6,218 bases of DNA from Oscillospiraceae bacterium (GTDB lineage: Bacteria > Bacillota > Clostridia > Oscillospirales > Ruminococcaceae): positions 1 to 6,218 of the forward strand of contig JAUNBN010000083.1 in the NCBI GenBank assembly GCA_030527085.1. Reading direction: 5' to 3'. The notes under the pieces were generated by a model, which searched no databases, was not told the origin of the DNA, and was given only the letters and a program-made list of their open reading frames with translations. The translations under genes were made by a program, and so were the position numbers. Shown here piece by piece: positions 1-6,218 of the stretch. The stretch's first letter is position 1. Each line of letters opens with the position of its first letter.

Positions 1-528
1 CCCGTAAAATCCGTAGGCAACAGCACACCCACCCCGCGCGACAGCGCCTGCGACGCGGACGCGAAAAAGGTGAGATACGCGCTGGCGGACAGCGTCGGCA
101 CGCGGCGTCGCGAGGGCGGCTTTCGCGCGGGCGGAATAGAGCTATGGATAAGGGACACGGAGCTCGCCTCCTTTACGCGCCAGAGGGCGCTTGAGCGCGC
201 AACAGCCCTGAGCTCGGTTATCGCTTCGGAGGCGTTCGAGCTCTTTCGCCGCAGCTGGGACTGGAAAAGGCCGCTGCGCAGCCTCGGAGTCAGGGCTATA
301 ATGCTCAGCGAGGCGGGCGGCCCGCGCCAGCTCACGCTTTATGAGGACGAGGAAAAACTCGCGCGGCTCGAGAGCCTCGAGCGCTCGGTGGACGAGCTGC
401 GCCGCCGCTTCGGGCACCGCGCGGTGCTGCGCGGGGTGGATATGTCCGACGACAGCCTGCCCTACCTTACTCCCGGCGAGAACCGCGAGGCAGGCCCCTC
501 GATGTACGAGATGCGCTCGCAGCATTGA
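1..528 (+). CDS. dinB: DNA polymerase IV (Y-family), C-terminal part; 5' end outside window
   Basis: This is the C-terminal 175 residues of a Y-family translesion DNA polymerase, which copies damaged templates with low fidelity. The frame is open from base 1, and its first residues contain KSVGNSTPTPRD (residues 3-14), close to the GNSTTTPRD motif at the palm/little-finger junction of clostridial DinB. The little-finger domain follows, with WIRDTELASFTRQ (about 49-61) matching the family's IRD...FTRQ signature. QLTLY (residues 110-114, bases 328-342) fits the sliding-clamp binding consensus QLxLF. A charged helical extension of about 60 residues, with DELRRRFG, comes after it, as is usual in Bacillota homologues. 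The catalytic palm and fingers lie upstream of the window. An in-frame GTG at base 70 falls inside the conserved domain and is not the true start. The gene ends at TGA 526-528 and converges on the diguanylate cyclase gene. Polymerase identity is secure. The choice of dinB over another Y-family paralogue rests only on this tail. Confidence 0.93.
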   Translation, partial: PVKSVGNSTPTPRDSACDADAKKVRYALADSVGTRRREGGFRAGGIELWIRDTELASFTRQRALERATALSSVIASEAFELFRRSWDWKRPLRSLGVRAIMLSEAGGPRQLTLYEDEEKLARLESLERSVDELRRRFGHRAVLRGVDMSDDSLPYLTPGENREAGPSMYEMRSQH

Positions 529-550
529 GAAATGGGGGAGTGCCCCTCTC
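527..550. terminator. Weak hairpin in the convergent intergenic gap
   Basis: The 29-base gap between the two stop codons contains an imperfect stem. GAGA (527-530) can pair with TCTC (547-550), and GGGG (535-538) with CCCC (543-546), leaving a four-base bulge and the loop AGTG. It sits where a shared bidirectional terminator would be expected. Neither side has a convincing run of T after the stem (only TTT at 557-559 on the + side), so intrinsic termination is doubtful. It may be chance complementarity. Confidence 0.2.
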
Positions 551-557
551 GCGCGCT

Positions 558-3500
558 TTAAACCTGCCGCCGGACGTCAGCCTCCAGAATGCAGTAGGTG
601 TTCTTGCCGCTGCGCTTGGCGGTGTAGAGGGCCCTGTCCGCGATGCTGTAGAGCTGCTCGAAGCTAGTCTCTCCCGCCTTCGCAAGGCAGACGCCTATGC
701 TCACAGAGGTTGTTATCTCGCCGACGGCGAGCCGCAGCAAGTCCAGCAGGGCCCGGGCCTTGGCGTGTACTACCTCCTCGCCCACGCCGCCGCACATAAA
801 GGCCATATATTCGTCTCCGCCGAAGCGGCAGACGAGGTCGCTGCCTCTGAAGGCCCGGCGTATGACCGCCGCTACCTGCACGAGCGTGTCGTCCCCGAGC
901 TGGTGGCCCATGGTGTCGTTTATGGCTTTGAAGTCGTCGATATCGAACATGAACAGCGCCGTCTGCTCATCGGGCACTGCCTCGTGCAGAGCCTTGGCTA
1001 CTCTGCTCTCGAGAGCCGCGCGGTTCAAAAGCCCCGTCATGGCGTCGGTCGAGGCCATGTCCTCCATCCTCTTCTGCTCGCGCATCTCGGAATCTACATT
1101 CGTGTAGGCGATATAGGCCATCACGTCGCCGGTATCGGGAGCCTTGGCCATCTCTATCTCGGCGCGGAACCACTGGGGTCTGCCCTCTATTATGGCGCGG
1201 TAGCGCAGGTTGTCCTGAGTGCAGCCTGCCTCGAAGAGACCCAGCAGGCGCTTGCGGTCGAAGAACTCGAGGAAGACGGGAACGTCCTCCTTATAGGTGA
1301 TGACGCGCCTGCCGTATTCGACAAAGTCCGTAAGGCGGTCGCCCTTGCGCCCCTCATTTTCTACCGTCATGTTCTCCTCATGCTCTATGCGGTCGCGCGT
1401 GAGGTTGACCTCGAGATAAATGGCCTTGTCCGAGAAGAGCCTGGTAAGGCCCTGCCTCCACTGGCGGTAGGCGGCCTCCTTGTTGTGAGCCTCGGTATTG
1501 TCGAAATAGGAGACTATGGCGTAAGAGGGCCTGCCCTCGGCGTCGCAGATAAGGCTGTAGTCCGCGCGGTCCCAGCGCTGGCGGCCGTTCGAGCCGTTTA
1601 TGAGGAACTCGCCGCTGCCCGAGGGCTCGCCGGCGCGAATTCGCGAGAAGAATTCGCGGTAGTCCCCGGCGCTCTCGGGAGCTACCTTTTTGCGGCGTAT
1701 CATCTCCTCTACGAAGTCCGGTATCGTCCTGCTGGTGCTGAAATCCATTTCCGCGTCGTTGAAGGTCTCGCCCACGCCGGTGCTCGCGTTGTAGCGCAGA
1801 ATGCGCTTGCCGCTCTGCTTTACAATAGCGGCGTATTCGCCGTTGCGCGCCTGTATTTCGTACTCGGCCGCCTTCTGGGCGGTGATGTCGGCGCAGATGA
1901 CCATAAAGGCCTCCTGCCCCTGCCATCTTATCGGGGAGGCCTGCGCCACAATCCAAAGCTTATTTCGCCAGTTGACCTGCACGGCCTTGAAAGAGCCGTC
2001 CGCGTTCAGCGCGCTCATCGGGCAGTCATTGCAGGGAGCCTGACGGCCGGCCAGCTCGCCGTAGCAGGGCAGTTCCTCGGGGCCGTCCGGGAATTTATCG
2101 AGGAGAGCCTTGTTTTTGTAAAGCACCCGATGGGTTTCGGGGTCGATAAGATAGGCGAAGAAGGTGCTGTTGTCGAGCATTTTAAGGAAGTCGGCGGAGA
2201 GCTCCGCGGCCTCCTCGCCGCGCTGTTTGAGGATGTTGAGGGCTATAACGTCGCAGAGCAGTGTGAGGGTGCCGGTGTTGAGCTCGGAGAAGGCGCCTTC
2301 CCTTTCGCTGTAAAAGCCCAGGCAGCCTATGAGCTCGCCGTTGTGCAGCATGGCGCAAAGCAGCATGGAGCGTATGCCCCGGGCGCTCAGGTGCTCCCTC
2401 AAGTCCTCCGGGAACTCCTCCTCGCTGCCGCAGACAAGCAGGCGGCTGTTCTCAAAATAGAGCTTTATGCCGCTTGCCTTAACGGGCTGCTTGTAGGGAG
2501 GGGGTATAGGGGAGTCGGCCGCGCGCCACACATAGCTGCGCTCGAATTCGTCCGGGCCGGAGAATTCGTAGATATGCGCCATATCGGCGTGATAGCGCTC
2601 GCCCAAAAGCCCCAAAAGGTGCCGTATGGCAACGTCCGCGTCCCTGGCCTCGGAGAGATATTGCAGCGCGCTGACGAGCACCATGGAGTCGTGCTCTCCG
2701 GCTCTCTCTCTGCTGTGTATGTTCCTTTGCAGGTCGGCTACCAGCGCCTCCCTGTCCTTTTCCTCCTGAATATCATTTATCTGCCCCACTATGCGGTAGA
2801 CGGAGCCGCTCTCGTCCGCCACGCTTGTGTAGAGCAGGCGGCACCAGCGGTAACCCGTGCCCCAGTTGTCTGCCGCATACTCAACCGAGCCCGTCATCGG
2901 CTTTTCGCGCGCGGCGCGGATTGTCTCGCGCAGGGTGTTTACGGAATCGTTCTGCACTATCACGCTGTTGAGGACGTATTCGTAGTAGTTCTCGCGCACA
3001 ATGCGCACCAGACCCTCATCCTTGCGCACGGCCTCGAAAATAACGGTGTCCGTCTTTGTGTCGTAATCAAAAAGGGCTATGCCGTTGTGCTCGAGCAGCA
3101 GGCGGTTGCGCTCCAGCTCTATTTCCTGCTGGCGCTGGCGCGTGACCTCGCTTACCGTTACGACCGCTCCCAGGGGCTTGCCGCTGTCGTCGAACTCGCT
3201 TATAAAGCCCGCGCGGCACCAGTGCAGAGAGCCGTCCTCGTAGATGAACTGTATGGTGACATCGCCCTTGGGAACGCCGCTGTCTATGCTCTTGTAGAAA
3301 TCGAGGTAGCGCTCTCTGTCGCCCGGAGCTACCGTGAGATAGGCCCTTTCGCTTACCTTCTGCGCCGGTGAGCCGGCGTTAGTGAGCGAGGCGTAGTCCT
3401 CGGGCATGGAGAGCGTTTTTGAAGCGACGTCATAGCGGCAGACAACGACCCGGCTGTCCGCCAGCGCGAGGCGCATCTGGTCGCTGTACCTTCTGAGCAG

Positions 3501-6218
3501 CTCCGCGTCCGTGACGTCCGTTCGGGTTATTATAACCGCCCGCTCGTCTATGTCCATGCGGCAGAGCTCCCACTTTTTATAGTAGACCCTGCCATCCACC
3601 TCGACGGGGAAGACCATGCCGGGCAGCGGGCCGCCCGCGGCAAACTGGGCTCTCAGATTTTCGAGGCTCATCGTTTCGAGCGCCTGCTTTTGGCTGTCGA
3701 GGCGGACATAGCGCATTATAAAGCGCCTGAGGTTCTCGTCGTAGGGACACTCCTCGCCGATTACAAGCCCGTCCTCCAGCTCGGACTTGCGGTAGACACG
3801 CAGGAAGTCCGTGTCGAGGTGTACTACATAGATAAGCTCGAAGTTGTTGCGGCAGACCGTGAGCGATATTTCGCGGTTCATGGCCTCCTTATCTATATCC
3901 ATAGAGGCTATAAGCGCCTTTATATGGCCGCCGGTATAGAAGGTTCTTGCGGAGGTGCGGACCCAGCGCGGCAGCTTCTCGTCGCGTATTACGCGGAGGT
4001 AGTCGAAGCTCAGGGCGGTCTCGCCCCGCCTGAAGGCGTCCATGAGCGAGGCGGGGCTCAGTTTTTCGGTAAGCATCGCGCGGTCGTCCTCGGCATAGAC
4101 CCGCTCGCCGAATTCGCTCACGAGCTGCGAATAGGGCATTCCCGAGCGGCCGAAGGTTCCGCGGTAGGCCTCTACCAAATCCGCGCTGAGGTCGGCCACC
4201 AGGCTTACAATAGACTCACCGGCCTCCCCCTCCTGCAAATTGAGCAGGACTTCCGTATAAAGCTGTTCGTTCTGGTAGAGCCTTGTGTAGTCCTCGCCCG
4301 CGAAGGAGATGGAGCGAATCTCGCCGTCGCTGTCGCGCACTACGGCGCAGGAGACCTGCATCCACTCCATCCCGCAGACTTCTTTGTTCATATGCAGCAC
4401 GGAGCGCCCGTCCTGGGCTATCTGCGGGTCGCGGCGGACCTCGTCCATATAGGAGCTGGTCTTGAGCCTGTCGTCCTCGGCGAGCACGCCTATCTCACGC
4501 AGGCCGAGCTGGCGGCCGTTTTCAACTCGGCCTATACCGAGCCTCGCGGCGTTTTTGTTGACTATCGGGTAGGTTCCGGTCTGCGGGTCGAAGCTCCAGA
4601 AATAGAGGGAGGAGGCGTTGAGCGCCATCTCGAGGTCCTGACGGCGGGTAAGAGCCTCTATTTCTTTGGAGATATCCACCCCCGTGCCGATAGCGTTCAC
4701 TGCTTTGCCCTCGACAAAGACTGTGCGCAGAGAAACGCGCTTCCAGCTGTATTCGCCGTCGTTCGAAAGGAGCAGCGCCTCGCAGGAGGCGTAGGGCGCG
4801 CCTTCGTCTATTTCGCGGTAGATGCGCCTTATCTCCCCGGCGGAGCGCGGCGACACGAGACCCTTTTCAATAATGCACTCCGGCGCGTTCTCCATCGTCA
4901 TGGGAAGGTAGTCGTAGCGCCCGCTCGTGTTGAGTACGGAATAGGTCTTTTTGGCTATATCGTATTCCCAGACGAGAATGCTGACGTCGTTTATAACGAA
5001 ATCCAGCTTCTGCTTTTCGAGGCGCAGCCGCTCGTCGGCTTCCATCTGCTCGGTTATGTCCGTGTAGACGCAGTAGTAGCGCAAAATGCCGTCCGTCCCC
5101 GCAACGGGGTTGCCGGTCTGGTGTACCCAGATATAGCTGCCGTCGTTCCTTCTGCTGCGGTAGCGCTGATTGAAGAGGGAGGGCTCGCGAATGACCGCGT
5201 CCACCGCCCGCTTCATCATCTCCAAATCGTCGGGGTGGTTGCGGGAGAACACATCGGTGCCTAGGAAGCTGTCGAGCTCCTCCTTCGGGCAGCCGTAAAT
5301 GCTCGCCATGCCCTCGCTTATGAATTTGCGAACAGCCACGCCGTCGCGTATCTCATACATTTCAACACCGCCCGGCACGTTCTGTATAACGGCCTCAGTC
5401 TGGCGGCTCTTATCCAGCAGCTCGTTCTCGAGCCGCTTGCGGTTTTCTATATCCGTTATTATCACATAGTACCAGCGACTGCCCTCGAAATCCTCAACGA
5501 GATGGCCTACGGCGTTCACCCAGAGCAAATGGCCGCAGCGAGTTACCAGCCTTACCTCTACCGCGCCCTCCTGGCCTACGTCTCTAATCTGGTGACGGAT
5601 TTCTTCGCGCGCCCTCTCGAAATCCTCGAAGTAGTAGAGCCTTGTGAGGTCGCCCTCGTAAAACTCATCGAAATCCTCGCGGGAGCAGCCCAGCATTTTA
5701 AGCAGGCTGTCGCTGGCGAAGTCTATGGTGGCGAAATCCTCGGAGTGCTTGAGCACGCCCGAGGTCATGGACTGCATGAGCACGCTCATCTCGTCCTCGG
5801 CCTCGCGCTGCTCGGTAACGTCGAAGAGGGTGGTGTAGACGAGCGGGTACTGCCCCTCGTGGGCTACGGCGTTGTAAACTATTCTGAGCCAGAACCAGCT
5901 GCCGTCCTTTCGCCGCGCGCGAACGATATGCTCTACGGATTCCGACATGCCGGACTCGGGAATGGATTCGAGCTCGCCCATGCCGCTGGGCATAAAGCTT
6001 ACGGGCAGGCCCTCCCTCATGCGGGCCTCGTATTCCTCGCGGGTGTAGCCGAAGAGCTCGCAGCCCTTGTCGCTTATAAAGACGGGGTAGGCCTTGGAGT
6101 CCCTGTATTCAAAGAGGGCTATGCCCGCCGGCACATTGTAAACAATGCCGTCCAGGCGGGAGCGCAGGCTGTCCAGCTCCTTGCGCTCGGTTATGTTTTC
6201 GAGCGAGAGGTAGAGGAT
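558..6218 (-). CDS. Giant multi-PAS/GAF sensor diguanylate cyclase; 5' end outside window
   Basis: The protein is predicted to convert two GTP to cyclic di-GMP under control of many sensory domains. At least 1,886 residues are visible, ending at TAA 558-560. Residues are counted from the window edge. Order: PAS tail (1-15); PAS-1 (25-144); PAS-2 (145-264); PAS-3 (276-398); PAS-4 (405-523); PAS-5 (529-652); two divergent PAS-like domains (653-786, 785-908); PAS-8 (910-1035); PAS-9 (1037-1159); GAF (1168-1334); PAS-10 with a cysteine cluster (1340-1456); PAS-11 (1458-1587); PAS-12 (1588-1718); GGDEF (1719-1883). Several PAS domains end in the typical DITE/DVTE linker, for example FDVTEQR and YTDITEQ. 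The GTG at 6134-6132 looks like a start but is the Val of NVPAG inside PAS-1. The 28 upstream codons are open to the edge and read as the end of another PAS domain (ENITERKEL), so the real start lies beyond the window. No membrane helix or EAL domain is visible. Ordinary diguanylate cyclases are several-fold shorter. The input signals are unknown. Confidence 0.95.
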   Translation of the reverse strand: MLYLSLENITERKELDSLRSRLDGIVYNVPAGIALFEYRDSKAYPVFISDKGCELFGYTREEYEARMREGLPVSFMPSGMGELESIPESGMSESVEHIVRARRKDGSWFWLRIVYNAVAHEGQYPLVYTTLFDVTEQREAEDEMSVLMQSMTSGVLKHSEDFATIDFASDSLLKMLGCSREDFDEFYEGDLTRLYYFEDFERAREEIRHQIRDVGQEGAVEVRLVTRCGHLLWVNAVGHLVEDFEGSRWYYVIITDIENRKRLENELLDKSRQTEAVIQNVPGGVEMYEIRDGVAVRKFISEGMASIYGCPKEELDSFLGTDVFSRNHPDDLEMMKRAVDAVIREPSLFNQRYRSRRNDGSYIWVHQTGNPVAGTDGILRYYCVYTDITEQMEADERLRLEKQKLDFVINDVSILVWEYDIAKKTYSVLNTSGRYDYLPMTMENAPECIIEKGLVSPRSAGEIRRIYREIDEGAPYASCEALLLSNDGEYSWKRVSLRTVFVEGKAVNAIGTGVDISKEIEALTRRQDLEMALNASSLYFWSFDPQTGTYPIVNKNAARLGIGRVENGRQLGLREIGVLAEDDRLKTSSYMDEVRRDPQIAQDGRSVLHMNKEVCGMEWMQVSCAVVRDSDGEIRSISFAGEDYTRLYQNEQLYTEVLLNLQEGEAGESIVSLVADLSADLVEAYRGTFGRSGMPYSQLVSEFGERVYAEDDRAMLTEKLSPASLMDAFRRGETALSFDYLRVIRDEKLPRWVRTSARTFYTGGHIKALIASMDIDKEAMNREISLTVCRNNFELIYVVHLDTDFLRVYRKSELEDGLVIGEECPYDENLRRFIMRYVRLDSQKQALETMSLENLRAQFAAGGPLPGMVFPVEVDGRVYYKKWELCRMDIDERAVIITRTDVTDAELLRRYSDQMRLALADSRVVVCRYDVASKTLSMPEDYASLTNAGSPAQKVSERAYLTVAPGDRERYLDFYKSIDSGVPKGDVTIQFIYEDGSLHWCRAGFISEFDDSGKPLGAVVTVSEVTRQRQQEIELERNRLLLEHNGIALFDYDTKTDTVIFEAVRKDEGLVRIVRENYYEYVLNSVIVQNDSVNTLRETIRAAREKPMTGSVEYAADNWGTGYRWCRLLYTSVADESGSVYRIVGQINDIQEEKDREALVADLQRNIHSRERAGEHDSMVLVSALQYLSEARDADVAIRHLLGLLGERYHADMAHIYEFSGPDEFERSYVWRAADSPIPPPYKQPVKASGIKLYFENSRLLVCGSEEEFPEDLREHLSARGIRSMLLCAMLHNGELIGCLGFYSEREGAFSELNTGTLTLLCDVIALNILKQRGEEAAELSADFLKMLDNSTFFAYLIDPETHRVLYKNKALLDKFPDGPEELPCYGELAGRQAPCNDCPMSALNADGSFKAVQVNWRNKLWIVAQASPIRWQGQEAFMVICADITAQKAAEYEIQARNGEYAAIVKQSGKRILRYNASTGVGETFNDAEMDFSTSRTIPDFVEEMIRRKKVAPESAGDYREFFSRIRAGEPSGSGEFLINGSNGRQRWDRADYSLICDAEGRPSYAIVSYFDNTEAHNKEAAYRQWRQGLTRLFSDKAIYLEVNLTRDRIEHEENMTVENEGRKGDRLTDFVEYGRRVITYKEDVPVFLEFFDRKRLLGLFEAGCTQDNLRYRAIIEGRPQWFRAEIEMAKAPDTGDVMAYIAYTNVDSEMREQKRMEDMASTDAMTGLLNRAALESRVAKALHEAVPDEQTALFMFDIDDFKAINDTMGHQLGDDTLVQVAAVIRRAFRGSDLVCRFGGDEYMAFMCGGVGEEVVHAKARALLDLLRLAVGEITTSVSIGVCLAKAGETSFEQLYSIADRALYTAKRSGKNTYCILEADVRRQV
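570..1064 (-). other. GGDEF (diguanylate cyclase) domain of the giant sensor protein
   Basis: This is the C-terminal output domain, residues about 1719-1883 counted from the window edge. It opens with the family's STDxMTGLLNR signature (DAMTGLLNR from residue 1725). Next comes FDIDDFKAINDTMGH, which carries the metal- and GTP-contacting Asp and Asn residues. The active-site loop reads GGDEY (1800-1804, bases 807-821); Tyr for the final Phe is a tolerated variant. An RxxD inhibitory site (RGSD, 1791-1794, bases 837-848) lies exactly five residues before it, as in product-inhibited cyclases. The domain closes with SIGVCLA, then ADRALYTAKRSGKN. All key residues are present, so activity is expected. 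The protein stops a few residues later with no phosphodiesterase domain. Confidence 0.95.
1065..2201 (-). other. Three PAS domains between GAF and GGDEF, the first with a Cys cluster
   Basis: Residues about 1340-1718. PAS-10 (1340-1456) carries CYGELAG followed by PCNDCP. Its cysteines are residues 1385, 1396 and 1399 (codons 2064-2066, 2031-2033 and 2022-2024), and it ends with the normal CADITAQ linker. PAS-11 (1458-1587) has a PAS-fold-3 look, with a glycine-rich turn and SYFDNTEAH at its end. PAS-12 (1588-1718) is divergent (IYLEVNLTRDRIEHEEN near its start) and passes into a short charged helix, NVDSEMREQKRMEDMA, that joins the GGDEF signature directly. That helix is the expected route by which sensor movement reaches the cyclase. 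Ligands cannot be read from sequence. Confidence 0.8.
2217..2717 (-). other. GAF domain of the giant sensor protein
   Basis: Residues about 1168-1334. After a helix (SALQYLSEARDADVAIRHLL) the segment shows the usual GAF features: an early strand, RYHADMAHIYEFS; a hydrophobic strand with a turn, SMLLCAMLHNGELIGCLGF; and a closing helix, TLTLLCDVIALNILKQR. GAF domains bind small molecules or dimerise. No phytochrome-type chromophore cysteine context or cyclic-nucleotide NKFDE signature is visible, so its ligand is open. It interrupts the PAS array, splitting it into a long N-terminal part and three C-terminal domains. Confidence 0.85.
2742..6218 (-). other. N-terminal PAS array: PAS tail plus about nine PAS or PAS-like domains
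   Basis: Residues 1-1159. PAS-1 and PAS-3 are clearly related to each other: NVPAGIALFEY against NVPGGVEMYEI near the start, RRKDGSWFWLRI against RRNDGSYIWVHQ in the core, and DVTEQ against DITEQ at the end. PAS-2, 4, 5, 8 and 9 also show recognisable PAS cores, most with an aromatic DGSxxW-like strand. Residues 653-908 hold two more weakly conserved PAS-like units, the second marked by NNFELIYVVHLDTDFLRVYR; these boundaries are the least certain. No LOV-type GxNCRFLQ flavin motif is seen in any unit. The count of nine depends on accepting the two divergent units. Confidence 0.75.

Noticed and set aside
142..525. A 127-codon open frame on the - strand opposite dinB
   Set aside because: The + strand encodes conserved DinB little-finger motifs over the same bases, and the antisense product resembles no family I recognise.
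70..528. A complete small gene starting at GTG 70
   Set aside because: The frame is open back to base 1, and the preceding residues include the conserved KSVGNSTPTPRD motif of DinB, so this is the end of a larger gene.
1378..1956. A 192-codon - strand frame inside the cyclase gene
   Set aside because: It is in a different frame from the cyclase, is rich in Arg and Gly as expected from frame-shifted G+C-rich DNA, and overlaps well-supported PAS-coding sequence.
2022..2066. Ferredoxin-like or rubredoxin-like domain suggested by the cysteines
   Set aside because: There are only three cysteines, in one C-x2-C plus one distant Cys, embedded in a PAS core. This does not match the four-Cys patterns of ferredoxin or rubredoxin folds.
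525..3371. A 948-codon open frame on the + strand opposite the cyclase gene
   Set aside because: Its codons lie exactly opposite the cyclase codons, so it stays open as long as the real gene avoids TTA, CTA and TCA. It ends where the cyclase uses a TCA serine codon (3369-3371). The translation is a low-complexity run of Ala, Val, Leu and Gly with no recognisable domain, while the opposite strand gives unmistakable PAS, GAF and GGDEF domains.
3690..5264. A 524-codon open frame on the + strand
   Set aside because: Same register and same cause as the longer antisense frame: a codon-usage shadow of the PAS-coding strand, with no recognisable domain.

Overview
The window holds the 3' parts of two convergent genes and almost nothing else. 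Both genes run off the window edge. On the + strand (1-528) is the C-terminal part of a DinB-type DNA polymerase IV. On the - strand (6218 down to 558) is most of a giant sensory diguanylate cyclase, with 1,886 residues visible. Only 29 bases separate the two stop codons, so the window is essentially all coding.

Organism: the DNA is G+C-rich, yet ATA is used often for isoleucine. The DinB tail has a GNST-type little-finger motif, then a QLTLY clamp motif, then a helical extension containing an RRRFG motif. That layout is familiar from Bacillota (Clostridia) polymerases. A giant cytoplasmic PAS/GAF/GGDEF protein also fits an anaerobic, signalling-rich bacterium such as a clostridium. A Synergistota-like host cannot be excluded. 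This placement is inference from protein style and codon use, not from a database match.

Layout of the large gene, numbering residues from the window edge (residue 1 = codon 6218-6216): tail of one PAS domain (1-15); nine more PAS or PAS-like domains (about 25-1159); one GAF domain (about 1168-1334); three further PAS domains (about 1340-1718), the first with a cysteine cluster; a C-terminal GGDEF domain with intact catalytic and inhibitory motifs (about 1719-1883). There is no EAL or HD-GYP domain after it, and I see no membrane segment. The expected job is to integrate several cytosolic signals and make cyclic di-GMP.

The two genes have no evident functional link; they simply meet tail to tail. 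I do not see a new multigene system, CRISPR array, RNA gene or mobile element. The most interesting object is the size and architecture of the cyclase itself, especially the cysteine-bearing PAS domain and the divergent PAS-like domains in the middle.
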